A DNA stretch of 64,000 nt, from the NCBI GenBank assembly GCA_016208105.1, contig JACQYS010000011.1, positions 62,001 to 126,000 of the forward strand, read 5' to 3'. The notes below the pieces were generated by a model. It searched no databases. It was not told where the DNA came from and was given only the letters and a program-made list of their open reading frames with translations. This DNA is from Desulfovibrio sp. (lineage in GTDB: Bacteria > Desulfobacterota > Desulfovibrionia > Desulfovibrionales > Desulfovibrionaceae). The stretch's first letter is position 1. Every line of letters starts with the position of its first letter. A program made the position numbers and the translations under genes. Below are positions 51,341 through 61,594 of this stretch, in pieces.

Positions 51341-53692
51341 ATGACAAAGCGTACCAGCGTATCCGGAGTATCACGTTCCTGGGCGGCCCTCGGAGCCGCT
51401 TTGCTGGCCCTGGGCGCATTCTTCGCGGTGTTTTTGTTCGAGGAAAAGACCCGCATCGAGGCCAGGGAAGAGGCGGAACTCCTCTCCAACACCAAGACCA
51501 TCGAACAGCTCATCAACAGCCAGATTACGTCCCTGAACGCTCTTTTGGCCACCCTTTCGGATGATTGGGCCAGGCGCGAGTCCGGCCAGCGTCTCGATGA
51601 ACGTCTGGCCGTACTCAAGACCGGGCTGCCCGGGGTGCGCTCGTTCGTTCTTATGGACAGGCATGGAAACGCCGTGGCTTCCAGCCGGGCTGAGCTTCGC
51701 GGCAGTAATTTCAAGAACGGCGAGTCGTTCAGGCACATTGAGCGGACAGCAAATCCAGGCGCGCTCTACATCTCGGCTCCGTACACCACGGTGCTTGGCA
51801 CATACACCATAAACGTGGCCCGCATGGTTTCGGGCCCCCTGGGCGAGTTCGACGGGGTGGCCATGGCGGTTCTTGATCCGGAGTTTTTCGTTCCCATCTT
51901 GAACTCGGTTCTTTCTGCTCCGGACATGCGCGCAAACGTGCTGCACAGCGACGGAATCCTGTTTATGAACGAACCGGAATTCAAGGAAATACTGGGGAAG
52001 AACTTCGCGCTGGAAGGAGCGTTTTTCACCCGGCATATCGCAAGCGGAAACCCCACCAGCATCTATTCCGGCCCAACCCGCGTCACCGCAGAGGGCCGGT
52101 TGATAGCCCTGAGGACCGTCCGTCCGTCCGGCATGCTCCTTGACAAGTACCTGGTGGTCACCTGCTCCAGGAGCTTGAGCGTCATCTTTGCCGGATGGCG
52201 CTGGGACCTCTACAGGATCGGAGGCTCTTATCTGGTGCTGGTGTTGCTTGGCTGCTGGGGGATGTATGCCTACCAACGGCGTCAGCGTGAGTTCGCCAAA
52301 CACGAGGAGCTGTCGGCCGTAAAACTCCAGATGGCCCTGGACGCGGCCAAGGCCGGGATTTGGGAGTGGAACCTCAAAACCAACGAGAACCGGTGGTCGG
52401 ACCAGCTCTGGGGTCTCTACGGCCTCAAGCACGGCGATGATGAACCGTCGTACGACAAATGGCAGTCCACCATCCATCCCTCGGACAGGGAGAGGGTCTG
52501 CTCCGAGGTTTCCACCGCAGCTGCAACAGGCAGCAACATCGTCATCGAATGGAAGGTGAATCTGCCTGACAACCAGATCCGCTGGCTCACCTCCCAGGGC
52601 AGCCCGGAATACGGCCAGGACGGCAATATAACCCGCTACCGGGGCGTGGTGATGGACATCACGGAGCGCAAGCGGATGGAGAGCACGCTGTCGCAGAGCC
52701 GCCGCGACCTGCGGGCCGTCCTTGACAACATGCCGTCCATGATCGGCTCCTGGGACAAAAACTTGCGCAACCGGTTCGCCAACCACGCCTATTATACATG
52801 GTTCGGTATCGACCCGGAGACAATACCGGGTATGCACATTCGAGACGTGATAGGAGAGGAGCGCTACCACCTCAACCTCCCCTATATCGAGGGCGTGCTC
52901 GCAGGGGTGCCCCAAGTGTTCGAGCGCGCCATCCCGACTCCCGATGGTACGAGCGTGTTGCATTCCCTGGCTCATTACATCCCAGATATCGTTGACGGCC
53001 AGGTGCTGGGCTTCTACGCCCTGATAACCGACATCACCACCGTCAAGCAGGCCGAGGAGGCCATGGCCGCCTCCCTCAAGGAAAAGGAGGTCCTGCTTCG
53101 GGAAATCCACCACCGGGTGAAAAACAACCTCCAGATCGTCTCAAGCCTGTTAAGCCTCCAATCGCAGGGGGGGAGGGCCGCCTCCGTCCAGGACGTCCTT
53201 ACCGAGAGCAAGGGGCGGATCATGTCCATGGCGCTTATCCATGAACAGCTCTACAGCTCGCACGATTTGTCCCAGATACAGGTGGATGTGTATCTCAGTC
53301 AGCTCCTTCCCAGACTTCTGACGACCTATAGCGGGAAGAAGGATATCTCGCTTGATCTCGAATTCTCTCCCATCGCACTCACACTCGACCAATCCATTCC
53401 CTTCGGGCTGATAGTAAACGAGCTGGTCACCAACGCGCTCAAGCACGGATTCATCGGCAGGGATGCAGGCACGATACGCGTTTCGACCTCCGTTGCGGAG
53501 GGTGCCGTGGCCATCGTGGTCGAAGATGACGGCGTGGGCCTGCCCGAAGGCTTTTGCCTGGAAGCTGTGGAAACGCTCGGCCTTCAGCTGGTTGTTATTC
53601 TCACCGACCAGCTTCACGGAAAGCTCGCCATCGAGTCCGCCTCGGGAACCACCTTCCTTCTGCAATTTCCCCTGCGCGCCCAGGGGCAGTAG
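51341..53692 (+). CDS. Cache-PAS HisKA_2 sensor histidine kinase (paralogue)
   Basis: A 783-aa membrane kinase. TM1 ([20 protein letters not shown]), a periplasmic Cache-like domain ([40 protein letters not shown]), TM2 ([20 protein letters not shown]), two PAS units (about 325-440 and 455-565), HisKA_2 ([20 protein letters not shown]) and HATPase ([19 protein letters not shown]). The start is ATG 51341 or GTG 51335; neither has a strong ribosome-binding site. It is divergent from the paralogous kinase at 48313, from which it has one PAS fewer, with 277 bases between them. Confidence 0.92.
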   Translation: MTKRTSVSGVSRSWAALGAALLALGAFFAVFLFEEKTRIEAREEAELLSNTKTIEQLINSQITSLNALLATLSDDWARRESGQRLDERLAVLKTGLPGVRSFVLMDRHGNAVASSRAELRGSNFKNGESFRHIERTANPGALYISAPYTTVLGTYTINVARMVSGPLGEFDGVAMAVLDPEFFVPILNSVLSAPDMRANVLHSDGILFMNEPEFKEILGKNFALEGAFFTRHIASGNPTSIYSGPTRVTAEGRLIALRTVRPSGMLLDKYLVVTCSRSLSVIFAGWRWDLYRIGGSYLVLVLLGCWGMYAYQRRQREFAKHEELSAVKLQMALDAAKAGIWEWNLKTNENRWSDQLWGLYGLKHGDDEPSYDKWQSTIHPSDRERVCSEVSTAAATGSNIVIEWKVNLPDNQIRWLTSQGSPEYGQDGNITRYRGVVMDITERKRMESTLSQSRRDLRAVLDNMPSMIGSWDKNLRNRFANHAYYTWFGIDPETIPGMHIRDVIGEERYHLNLPYIEGVLAGVPQVFERAIPTPDGTSVLHSLAHYIPDIVDGQVLGFYALITDITTVKQAEEAMAASLKEKEVLLREIHHRVKNNLQIVSSLLSLQSQGGRAASVQDVLTESKGRIMSMALIHEQLYSSHDLSQIQVDVYLSQLLPRLLTTYSGKKDISLDLEFSPIALTLDQSIPFGLIVNELVTNALKHGFIGRDAGTIRVSTSVAEGAVAIVVEDDGVGLPEGFCLEAVETLGLQLVVILTDQLHGKLAIESASGTTFLLQFPLRAQGQ

Positions 53693-53971
53693 CGTCTTAC
53701 GGGACAAACGAACCCTTGTGGACAGCTGCCGGGGCTTTTGCGCCCTGGAATCAACCGGAGAGTCATCGCGCGCTTCGCTCAACGCGGCCTGAAGCAGGGC
53801 TTCCTTCAACCCCGCCCCCCCGTATCCCCGCCAACAGTTAGCCCCCCTTATGAACCCAGGCGGGCGCTTGATCGCGATGCCTATTGCCAACATATTCTAT
53901 AATGGATAAAGGCTGGGCAACTCCTCGATTAGATTCACGATGGGCGCCGAAAATTCGGCAAAGACGTTCCC

Positions 53972-55294
53972 ATGGAAGAGGCCATGCCAATGTCTACAGT
54001 CCCCATCGCTGAACTCCAGATCGGCTCGATTCTCTCAGCCGACGTCAAGTCCAAGCAGGGGCGGCTGCTTCTGGTGGCCGGGACCAGGCTCGAAGAGCGG
54101 CACATCAAGATTCTCAAGACCTGGGGCGTGTACGAGGCCCCGGTGAACGGCGCGGAAACCGGGCAGGAAGAGCCCCGGACCGTCCAGTCCTCCCAGGCGC
54201 AGCAGCCTCCCCAGGCCCCCCAGGCTTCACCATCCCCCCAGGAGCCCAAGGTCGACATCTCCGTGTCGGACAAGGCCTGCCTGGCCTATTCCCAGTGCCG
54301 TTTCCTGCTCAGCAAGAATCCCGGCCCCATCGACAAGCTGCTCATGCGGCGCCATTTCCTCAAGACCAAGGAGCGCGTGGACTCGGGGCAGGTGAGGCTC
54401 AAGGAACTCACGTTCGCCAAGTGCGTGGCAGCGGCCGAACTGCCCAAAATGGCAGCCCTCGACCCGGACAGGATCATCTCCGGCAACACCCAGCTGGCTT
54501 CGCCGCCGCATGTGTTCCGCGAAATCATAAAGGCCTTGCAGGACCCCAAGTCCTCCGTGTCCTACCTGGCCGACGTTATCGCCAAGGACCCGGCCCTGAC
54601 CGCCAGACTTCTGCGCATAGTCAACTCCCCGTTCTACGGCCAGACCCAGAAGATCGACACCCCGGCCCGGGCGCTGCTTATCCTCGGCGCCAAGAAGCTC
54701 ACCTCGCTGGCCGCGGGCATCGCCATCATGAGCGTGTTCGAGGGCATCCCCCAGTCCGTTGTCAACATGGAGCTCTTCTGGAAGCATTCCTTAAGCTGCG
54801 GCGTGGTCTGCAAGCTTCTGGCGCTGCAGGTGGAGCCGGAGCTTGAGGATTCGCTCTTTCTGGCCGGCATGCTCCACGACATCGGCAAGCTGGTGATGCT
54901 AAAAGACCATGCCAAGCACGCCGCCCTGGTGCTTTCGGCCTCCCGCCAACTGGCCAAGCCCTCCTATGAAATCGAAAAGGCCGTGTGGGGCTTCACCCAC
55001 GCCGACATCGGGGCCCGCCTGGCCGAACAGTGGAATTTCCCCACCAGCCTGGTGAACGCCATCCGCTTCCACCACTCGCATTCCTCGGCCGCGGACCACC
55101 ACGAGAGCGATTTCGTGCACCTGGCCGACCACGTCGCTTGCGCCATGGAAATAGGCTCAAGCGGGGCCTGGCTCTTTCCGCCCCTCCTGCACGTGCGTCT
55201 GGGCCGCCACGCCCCGTCGCTCAATCTCCTGAAGGCCATCCTGCCCATGGCCGAACAGCAGACGGAAGAGATAGTGGGGTTGTTCCTCTTATGA
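53972..55294 (+). CDS. HDOD-domain signalling protein
   Basis: A 440-aa cytoplasmic protein. The N-terminal region (STVPIAELQIGSILSADVKS, LLLVAGTRLEERHIKILKTW) resembles domains that precede HD-GYP/HDOD. A Gln/Pro-rich linker (about 75-90) separates it from the HDOD domain (about 165-420: LPKMAALDPDRIISGNTQLA, YLADVIAKDPALTARLLRIV, NSPFYGQTQKIDTPARALLI, AGMLHDIGKLVMLKDHA). The HD pair in LHDIGK is kept but HDOD members are not known to be enzymes. The stop overlaps the next gene as ATGA, so it is coupled to the GGDEF-EAL protein. The true start may be ATG 53990 (GAGG 8 bases before). Confidence 0.9.
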   Translation: MEEAMPMSTVPIAELQIGSILSADVKSKQGRLLLVAGTRLEERHIKILKTWGVYEAPVNGAETGQEEPRTVQSSQAQQPPQAPQASPSPQEPKVDISVSDKACLAYSQCRFLLSKNPGPIDKLLMRRHFLKTKERVDSGQVRLKELTFAKCVAAAELPKMAALDPDRIISGNTQLASPPHVFREIIKALQDPKSSVSYLADVIAKDPALTARLLRIVNSPFYGQTQKIDTPARALLILGAKKLTSLAAGIAIMSVFEGIPQSVVNMELFWKHSLSCGVVCKLLALQVEPELEDSLFLAGMLHDIGKLVMLKDHAKHAALVLSASRQLAKPSYEIEKAVWGFTHADIGARLAEQWNFPTSLVNAIRFHHSHSSAADHHESDFVHLADHVACAMEIGSSGAWLFPPLLHVRLGRHAPSLNLLKAILPMAEQQTEEIVGLFLL

Positions 55295-57621
55295 GCGCAA
55301 AGCACCTGGACCAGTGCGCGAGCACGCTCATAAAAAGCCGCGTCCAGCATCTGGAGTGGCTGGCCAAGAACACCTTCGAGGCGCTGCAGGTTGCAGCTTC
55401 CATGAACAACTTAAATGCCAGCGTCAGCACCTTCAAATCGCCCGTGACCATCCTTCAGGCCGCGACCACCCGGTTGAAGGAGCTCATCACCTTCGACAGC
55501 TACGCCTTCTTCCTTGCCGACAAAGACTCCGACCTCCCTCTCGCCTTGTGTGAACCAGCAGAGAATGCTGGTTTTTTCAAGGGAGAACTGGACAGGTTGA
55601 TAGACGACGGCACCATCCCGGACGTGCTGAACAACAAGGGCCCGCTGTTCAAGGTGAAGCCCAAAAGAAACGGCAGCTACCTTCTGCACAGCGTTGCCAC
55701 CACGTCGCGCATCAGGGGCCTTTACATCGGCGACGTGGGTAATCGCAGAAAGCACATCCAGGACATATCGCTCTTTAGCCTCACAATAGTCTTAAACGCC
55801 ACGGCCAGCCTTCTGGAAAGCTACGAGCTCTACAAGATGCTGCGCCAGGCCAATACGAAGCTCAAGAAAAAGATAACCAACCTGCGAAAGGAAGTGGCGC
55901 TCCGAAAGAAGACCGAGTCTTCGCTTGTGCAGTCGCAGCGGATGCTGAACCTGGTCATGGACAACATTCCGCAAAGCGTCTTCTGGAAGGGCACGGACCT
56001 CTGCTACCTTGGCTGCAACAAGAACTTCGCCGCCAGCGTTGGCTATGGCGATCCCTCAGGCGTTATCGGCAAAACTGACCAGGATCTCCCCTTCAAGCCC
56101 GAGGAGGCGGCCCGCTTCCAGGCGTCCGACAAGCGGGTGATCCGGGAAAACCGTTGCGAGCTGGACATCCAGGAGCCCGTCACCCTGGCGGACACGAGCA
56201 CGCGCTGGCTGGAGACCAACCGGGTTCCCATGCACGACGGGCAGGGCAGAGTGATAGGGGTTCTGGGCACCTCCCACGACATCACCGAGCGCAAGGCCTA
56301 TGACGACCAGCTCTCCCACCTGGCCCTGCACGACGCCCTGACCGGCCTGCCCAACCGGGTGCTCTTTTTCGAGCGGCTCTCCTGGGCCATGTCTCGCAGC
56401 AAGCGCAACACCCAGACTCGCTCCTGTGTGCTGCTCATGGACATGGACCGGTTCAAGCAGATCAACGACGCCCACGGCCACCTGCTTGGCGACAGGCTCT
56501 TGGTGGAACTCAGCAAGCGCATCTCGCGCTGCCTGCGCGAATCGGACATCCTCTCGCGCCTGGGCGGCGACGAATTCACCATCATGATCGAAGACATCGC
56601 CAGGGACGAAGACTACACGGCCATAGTCGAGCGCATAGTGGTTGAAATTGAAAAGCCGTTCAACATCCTGGGCAGGGTGGTGTACACGTCGGTGAGCATC
56701 GGAGTGGTGGAGGACATCGCCAAGTACACCAATCCCGAGGACATCCTGCGCGACGCGGACATCGCCATGTACGCGGCCAAGGGATTCGGCGGGCGCAGGG
56801 TCGAAGTGTACAAGGAGTCCATGCACGAGAGCGTGATACGCGTTACGGAAATGGAGCACGACCTGCACTACGGGTTCGACCACAACGAGTTCTCGGTGGT
56901 GTACCAGCCCATCTTCTCCATCCCCGAGCACACGTTGCGCGGGTTCGAGGTGCTGGCCCGCTGGACCCACTCCAAGTTAGGCCCCATCGGACCGGACGTG
57001 TTCATCCCCCTGGCCGAGAAGACCGGGCTGATCCTTGAACTGGGCGCGTTCGTTCTGCACAAGGCCTGCACGGACTTCAGCCGGTGGCGGGCCCAGTTCC
57101 CCGAGCAGTCCAAGGGGCTCTACCTGTCCATCAACCTCTCGGCCCGCCAGCTCTCCAACCCCGATCTGGTGGCGGAGATCAAGGGCATCCTTGCGGCCAA
57201 CGACATCCCGCCGGAGCTCATAAACTTAGAAATCACCGAATCCATGGTCATGCAGGACCCGGACAACGCGCTGGCCATCCTGCGCCACTTAAAGCAGCTG
57301 GGTGTGGGCATCTTCCTGGACGATTTCGGGACAGGCTATTCCTCCCTGTCGCACCTGCAGAAGTTCCCCATCGACACCTTAAAGATCGACAAGAGCTTCA
57401 TCTTCAACCTGTCTGGCGGCAAAAGCATGGAGAGCACGGCCATCGTCCGCTCCATCCTGGCCCTGGGCGGCAGCCTGGGCATGCAGGTGGTGGCTGAAGG
57501 CATAGAGAACATTTCCCAGCGCGATTCGCTCGTGGAACTGGGCTGCACCACCGGGCAGGGGTATCTCATGTCACGCCCCCTGCCGGCCGAGAAGGTGGTG
57601 TCCCACATGGCCGACATGTGA
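55291..57621 (+). CDS. GAF-PAS-GGDEF-EAL c-di-GMP enzyme
   Basis: A 776-aa cytoplasmic protein with both synthase and phosphodiesterase domains. GAF-like N-terminus (about 40-190), coiled coil (about 190-220), PAS (about 225-340), GGDEF (about 350-510) with active LGGDEF and the RESD I-site five residues before it, and EAL (about 525-770). The EAL motif reads EVL with the catalytic Glu kept (FEVLARW); NLEITESMVM, LDDFGTGYSSL and KIDKSFI are intact, so PDE activity is likely. Which activity dominates cannot be told. Start overlaps the HDOD stop by ATGA, so the two are co-translated. Confidence 0.94.
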   Translation: MSAKHLDQCASTLIKSRVQHLEWLAKNTFEALQVAASMNNLNASVSTFKSPVTILQAATTRLKELITFDSYAFFLADKDSDLPLALCEPAENAGFFKGELDRLIDDGTIPDVLNNKGPLFKVKPKRNGSYLLHSVATTSRIRGLYIGDVGNRRKHIQDISLFSLTIVLNATASLLESYELYKMLRQANTKLKKKITNLRKEVALRKKTESSLVQSQRMLNLVMDNIPQSVFWKGTDLCYLGCNKNFAASVGYGDPSGVIGKTDQDLPFKPEEAARFQASDKRVIRENRCELDIQEPVTLADTSTRWLETNRVPMHDGQGRVIGVLGTSHDITERKAYDDQLSHLALHDALTGLPNRVLFFERLSWAMSRSKRNTQTRSCVLLMDMDRFKQINDAHGHLLGDRLLVELSKRISRCLRESDILSRLGGDEFTIMIEDIARDEDYTAIVERIVVEIEKPFNILGRVVYTSVSIGVVEDIAKYTNPEDILRDADIAMYAAKGFGGRRVEVYKESMHESVIRVTEMEHDLHYGFDHNEFSVVYQPIFSIPEHTLRGFEVLARWTHSKLGPIGPDVFIPLAEKTGLILELGAFVLHKACTDFSRWRAQFPEQSKGLYLSINLSARQLSNPDLVAEIKGILAANDIPPELINLEITESMVMQDPDNALAILRHLKQLGVGIFLDDFGTGYSSLSHLQKFPIDTLKIDKSFIFNLSGGKSMESTAIVRSILALGGSLGMQVVAEGIENISQRDSLVELGCTTGQGYLMSRPLPAEKVVSHMADM

Positions 57622-57864
57622 GGGGGCGGCGCTCCCCCTTGCCGGTATACCCTGATTGATCAATTCCCCCTTTCGGATTTCTCCCTGCCGGACGCTCTCA
57701 TTGGCGATATAGCAAAACGCCATTGCGCATCTTTTCAGCATAGCATGCTTTCCGCCTGCCGGTCGCCTGTTCGATCTCTCTGACAAATATCCAACAATAA
57801 AACGGTATGTTAACCGTGAACAACAGTGGCTTTTCTGTGTGGAAAATGAGCGGCCAGGAAGCCA

Positions 57865-57892
57865 TTGACAGATTTTTACGATATTGTATAAC
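57865..57892 (+). promoter_or_regulatory. Sigma-70-type promoter of the chemoreceptor gene
   Basis: TTGACA (57865-57870), 16-base AT-rich spacer, TATAAC (57887-57892), 46 bases before ATG 57939. Close to consensus on both boxes. The surrounding 57622-57938 holds no gene. Confidence 0.7.
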
Positions 57893-57938
57893 CTATAGTT
57901 ATTTCTGATAGTGAACAATTGAACAATCGGAGTAAGCC

Positions 57939-59741
57939 ATGTGGACTTCTGACCCAGCAAACAAAGGCGCACCAAAGATTGACATTCTACGCCACATGAA
58001 AGTTGGCGTGAAGCTGGTCGGCGGTTTCAGCTTGATGGCCTTCATATGCCTCGTTGTCGGCGGAATCGGCGTTTATTCGGTCCAGAACCTGGGAGGCCAC
58101 GCCCAGGTGATGGGCCTTGTGAAAATGCCAACCCTGAAGAACCTGCACTCTCTCCAGCAATCCGTTGATGAACTCGTTATTTCCCAGCGGACCCTCCTCG
58201 TCCCAGACCTGGACAAGAATGTCGCGGCGGAACAGCTCAAGCGGGCCCAGGACGCCAGCGAGAATAACGCCAAGGCAATGGCCGAGCTTAACAAGCTGGC
58301 CCCGGAGGCCTCGGTTCAGAAGCAGTGGGAGCCCCTAAAGCAGTCCTTTGCCGCCGTGCAGAGCGCCAATGCCCAGTATCTGGCGGCAGTGAAGGAAAAC
58401 AACCGGGCAAAGATGACTGAGCTGGCTTTCGGTATTTGCCGCGAGAGCCTTGGGAAGACCCAGGAGCTGCTGACGAGCCTCGTGAAAACCGTGAACAGCG
58501 ACGTGGACACCGAGGCGCGCATCGCCCACGACAAGTCGAACAACATGCTGTGGGTCACGCTGGCCAGCATGGTCCTTGGCGCTGGTCTTGCCTTCTTCAC
58601 CGGCATCCATGTGGCCTGGGATTCGGTACGGCCGCTTCGCAAACTGGTCCACTTTTCCAATGCAGTGGCCGGCGGCAAGCTGGACGAGCAGCTTAAGATC
58701 ACCCGGCGCGACGATTTCGGCCAGCTGGCCGATGGATTGCGCTCAATGCTCAAGGCCTTAAACGACCAGATCGCCGACGCGCACTCCAAGGCCGCCCAGG
58801 CGGACGCGGAGTCCAAGCGGGCAAAGGATGCCTCGGACGGGGCTCACGCGGCCAAAGCAGAAGCCGAACGCGCCGCCCAGAGCATCAGCCAGACGGCCAT
58901 GGAGCTTGAAAAGATCGTCGGCGTGGTGAAGGAGGCTTCCGAGGAGCTCCATTCCCAGGTGGAGTTGGCCAGCCAGGGCGCGGCCGTGCAGTCGGCCCGC
59001 GTGGCCGAGACCGCCACGGCAATGAGCGAGATGAACGCCACGGTGCTCGAAGTCGCCCAGAACGCCTCCCTGGCTGTCGAATCCGCCGAGGCCGCCCGCA
59101 CGAAGGCCGGTGAAGGCTCCCAGGTGGTCACGAAGGTGGTGGACGGCATCTCGGCCTTGCAGCGGGTCTCTATGCGCCTTCAGGAAGACATGGGCAGCCT
59201 GGGGCTTCAGGCCGAAGGCATAGGCCGCATCATGAACGTCATCTCCGACATAGCGGACCAGACCAATCTTCTGGCCTTGAACGCGGCCATCGAGGCAGCC
59301 CGGGCGGGTGAAGCCGGACGCGGGTTCGCGGTGGTGGCCGACGAGGTCCGCAAGCTGGCCGAGAAGACCATGACCGCCACCAAGGAGGTCGGCGACGCCG
59401 TGAGCGGCATCCAATCCGGAACCAAGACGAACCTGGAGAACGTCAAGCTGGCGGTGGAAAATGTCGAGCAGGCCACGGCCCTGGCCGTCAAGAGCGGCGA
59501 AGCGCTCGGCGAGATCGTCCACCTGGTGGAGGTCTCCACGGATCAGATCCGCTCCATCGCCACGGCCAGCGAGCAGCAGTCGGCCACCAGCGAAGAGATC
59601 AACCGTAACATCGAGGAAATCCACCGCATATCATCCGAGACGGCGGATGCCATGTCCCGGTCCGCCCAGGCCGTGAACGACCTGGCCAGCCAGTCCAACG
59701 TGTTGCGCTCCCTGGTGGAGCAGATGAGGCTTCCGGGTTAG
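57939..59741 (+). CDS. Methyl-accepting chemotaxis protein
   Basis: A 600-aa inner-membrane chemoreceptor. TM1 ([20 protein letters not shown], about 25-46), a periplasmic four-helix-bundle sensing domain (about 47-200), TM2 ([20 protein letters not shown], about 205-226), HAMP (about 227-280), then a long cytoplasmic coiled coil whose signalling tip carries [20 protein letters not shown] and [20 protein letters not shown]. No CheB/CheR pentapeptide is seen at the C-terminus. GGAGTAAGCC precedes the ATG. It follows the c-di-GMP genes, so it may be part of the same sensory output region. Confidence 0.94.
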   Translation: MWTSDPANKGAPKIDILRHMKVGVKLVGGFSLMAFICLVVGGIGVYSVQNLGGHAQVMGLVKMPTLKNLHSLQQSVDELVISQRTLLVPDLDKNVAAEQLKRAQDASENNAKAMAELNKLAPEASVQKQWEPLKQSFAAVQSANAQYLAAVKENNRAKMTELAFGICRESLGKTQELLTSLVKTVNSDVDTEARIAHDKSNNMLWVTLASMVLGAGLAFFTGIHVAWDSVRPLRKLVHFSNAVAGGKLDEQLKITRRDDFGQLADGLRSMLKALNDQIADAHSKAAQADAESKRAKDASDGAHAAKAEAERAAQSISQTAMELEKIVGVVKEASEELHSQVELASQGAAVQSARVAETATAMSEMNATVLEVAQNASLAVESAEAARTKAGEGSQVVTKVVDGISALQRVSMRLQEDMGSLGLQAEGIGRIMNVISDIADQTNLLALNAAIEAARAGEAGRGFAVVADEVRKLAEKTMTATKEVGDAVSGIQSGTKTNLENVKLAVENVEQATALAVKSGEALGEIVHLVEVSTDQIRSIATASEQQSATSEEINRNIEEIHRISSETADAMSRSAQAVNDLASQSNVLRSLVEQMRLPG

Positions 59742-59791
59742 CGGCCTGTCTTGTACGGTAGGGCGGGGATTCACAGGAAGGAGACCAGGCA

Positions 59792-60337
59792 ATGCACAAG
59801 CAGCTCGCAGGCAAGCGGATTCTCATCCAGGTGGCGGACACCTATGAAGACCTTGAACTCTGGTACCCCAAGCTTCGCATGCTGGAGGCCGGAGCCGAGG
59901 TGGTTGTCGCCGGTATCGACCCCTTGCGCCGCGACTACAAAGGAAAAAACGGCTATCCGTGCATTGCCGACGACGCCCTGGCGAACATGCGGGCCGAGGA
60001 TTTCGACGCGCTTATCATCCCCGGCGGCTTCGCCCCGGACATCATCCGGCGCGACGCCAAGGCCCTCGCCCTCACCAAGGCTTTCTTCGATGCGGGAAAG
60101 CTGGTGGCGTTCATCTGCCACGCCGGCTGGGTTCCCATCTCCGCCAAGATCGTCAAAGGCTTTCGGTGCACGGGGTGCATCGCCCTCAAGGATGACCTGG
60201 AGAACGCGGGAGCCATCTGGGCGGACGCAAGCGTGGTGGTGGACCGCAACCTGATAAGCAGCCGCCGTCCGGCGGATCTTCCGGACTTCTGCGCGGCCAT
60301 CATCGATTGGATGACCAGCGCCCACCCCAAGGCCTGA
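59792..60337 (+). CDS. DJ-1/PfpI family protein
   Basis: A 181-aa cytoplasmic protein of the DJ-1/PfpI superfamily (YhbO-like), with members described as glyoxalase, protein or nucleotide deglycase, or stress factors. Marks: LIQVADTYEDLELWYPKLRM at the N-terminus, DFDALIIPGGFAPDIIRRDA, and the nucleophile Cys in VAFICHAGWVPISAK, followed by the His expected in this family. Start: CAGGAAGGAGACC before the ATG region. Single gene after the chemoreceptor. Confidence 0.92.
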   Translation: MHKQLAGKRILIQVADTYEDLELWYPKLRMLEAGAEVVVAGIDPLRRDYKGKNGYPCIADDALANMRAEDFDALIIPGGFAPDIIRRDAKALALTKAFFDAGKLVAFICHAGWVPISAKIVKGFRCTGCIALKDDLENAGAIWADASVVVDRNLISSRRPADLPDFCAAIIDWMTSAHPKA

Positions 60338-60631
60338 CGCCTTTCCCGCACGCCGCGCCTCAACGGTCACCACCGCTTGGAAAACCACCAAGGGCCGCTT
60401 CGCCTTTCAGCCCATGCCCCGCGCCGGCTTTCCCGGAACCAAATCCCCACACCCAGAGCGATGAACTGGCATATTTGAACGAAGCCTTGATGGGGCGATG
60501 CGGCCCTGATATGTATTAATGTCCGGATTGACGCATGTTCCGGCAGGATTAGTTGTTCAAGGATCATCATCGATGCTAGTGGATACCGGACCGTTTTTAC
60601 GGCTGCCGCTATTGAATAACGTGTTGCTTCC

Positions 60632-60682
60632 GTTCACGGCGCATCGGCTCACTGGAGAGCCGTCTGTTCACGGAACGGCTCT
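60632..60682. repeat. Imperfect tandem and inverted repeats upstream of the binding-protein gene
   Basis: GTTCACGG is present at 60632-60639 and 60666-60673 (34 bases apart), each followed by a CGGCTC element. In addition AGAGCCGT (60656-60663) pairs perfectly with ACGGCTCT (60675-60682). The elements lie just before ATG 60715 in an otherwise featureless 60338-60714. Confidence 0.4.
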
Positions 60683-60714
60683 GGAGGCCTTGAACCGTGT
60701 TGAAGGGTAAAACC

Positions 60715-61500
60715 ATGGCGCTCTCCCATCGATTGCTCATGGTCGTTTTCGTGTTGGCGTTTGCACTTGCCGTGGGCGAAGCCAGGGCGCAAACGCCCAA
60801 GAACACACTGGTTATCGGCACGATCAACATGCCGCCGCACAGCGTGGAGGACGGCTCCATGCCGTCCTTTAGCCGCGAACTCTTCAAGAGGATAATGGAG
60901 AGCCAGGGCTACTCGGTGGAGATTCGCTTCTACCCTTGGGCCCGCGCCTATGAACTGGGTAAGGCTGGCCTTGTGGACGCCGTCTGGCCTTCCATCCATC
61001 TCAAGGAAAGAGAAACCTGGTTCCGGTTCGGCCAGCCGGTGCTCAATACGAATTATGTCCTGATCAAAAGGCGGAATCTGCCCGTGGTATACGGTGGGCT
61101 GGAGGACGCAAAACCCTATACAATCGGAACCTTGCGGGGAGGAATCACCGGTTCGCCGCTCGACGGCGCCGCCCCGGGCTATCATGTCGAACCCGGAAAC
61201 ACGTTCGAGCAGAACCTCTTGAAGCTCGATGCCGGGCGGATCGATTTCATGACCAGCGAGCGCTATAATGGCGCGTATCTGCTCAACACGGAGTTCCCCG
61301 AACTGAACAGGTCCGTTGAAATGCAATTGCCGCCGATCAGCACGATCGGCTTCTATCTGATGTTCTCCAGCAATGGGACGGATGTGCAGGAAAAGATGGA
61401 GGCCTTTGAAAAAGGCCTGAGCGTGATGCGCTCGAATGGAGAACTGGCGCGGTTGCTGGAGCGCTACGGCTACGAGGTGGAGAGAGCGCTGCCCGATTGA
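60715..61500 (+). CDS. Orphan periplasmic amino-acid-type binding protein (SBP_bac_3)
   Basis: A 261-aa exported solute-binding protein of the SBP_bac_3 family. Signal peptide LLMVVFVLAFALAVGEARAQ. The fold appears as VIGTINMPPHSVEDGSMPSF, FYPWARAYELGKAGLVDAVW, FRFGQPVLNTNYVLIKRR and the hinge-domain motif VEPGNTFEQNLLKLDAGRID. No permease or ATPase is nearby, as in many sulfate reducers where such proteins serve as sensors for kinases or receptors. Ligand unknown. AAGGGT 7 bases before ATG 60715 sets the start; an in-frame GTG lies just upstream. Confidence 0.88.
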   Translation: MALSHRLLMVVFVLAFALAVGEARAQTPKNTLVIGTINMPPHSVEDGSMPSFSRELFKRIMESQGYSVEIRFYPWARAYELGKAGLVDAVWPSIHLKERETWFRFGQPVLNTNYVLIKRRNLPVVYGGLEDAKPYTIGTLRGGITGSPLDGAAPGYHVEPGNTFEQNLLKLDAGRIDFMTSERYNGAYLLNTEFPELNRSVEMQLPPISTIGFYLMFSSNGTDVQEKMEAFEKGLSVMRSNGELARLLERYGYEVERALPD

Positions 61501-61594
61501 AAGAAGGGCCAAGGCGGCCTGGCTTTGGTGAGCCAAGTTTCCAAGAAACCCCGGACCGCTCTCCCAATATGTTGTTCGTCAGGGTATTATTCAA

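Noticed and set aside
51371-53113. 580-codon minus-strand frame over the second Cache-PAS kinase
   Set aside because: Shadow of the plus-strand kinase.
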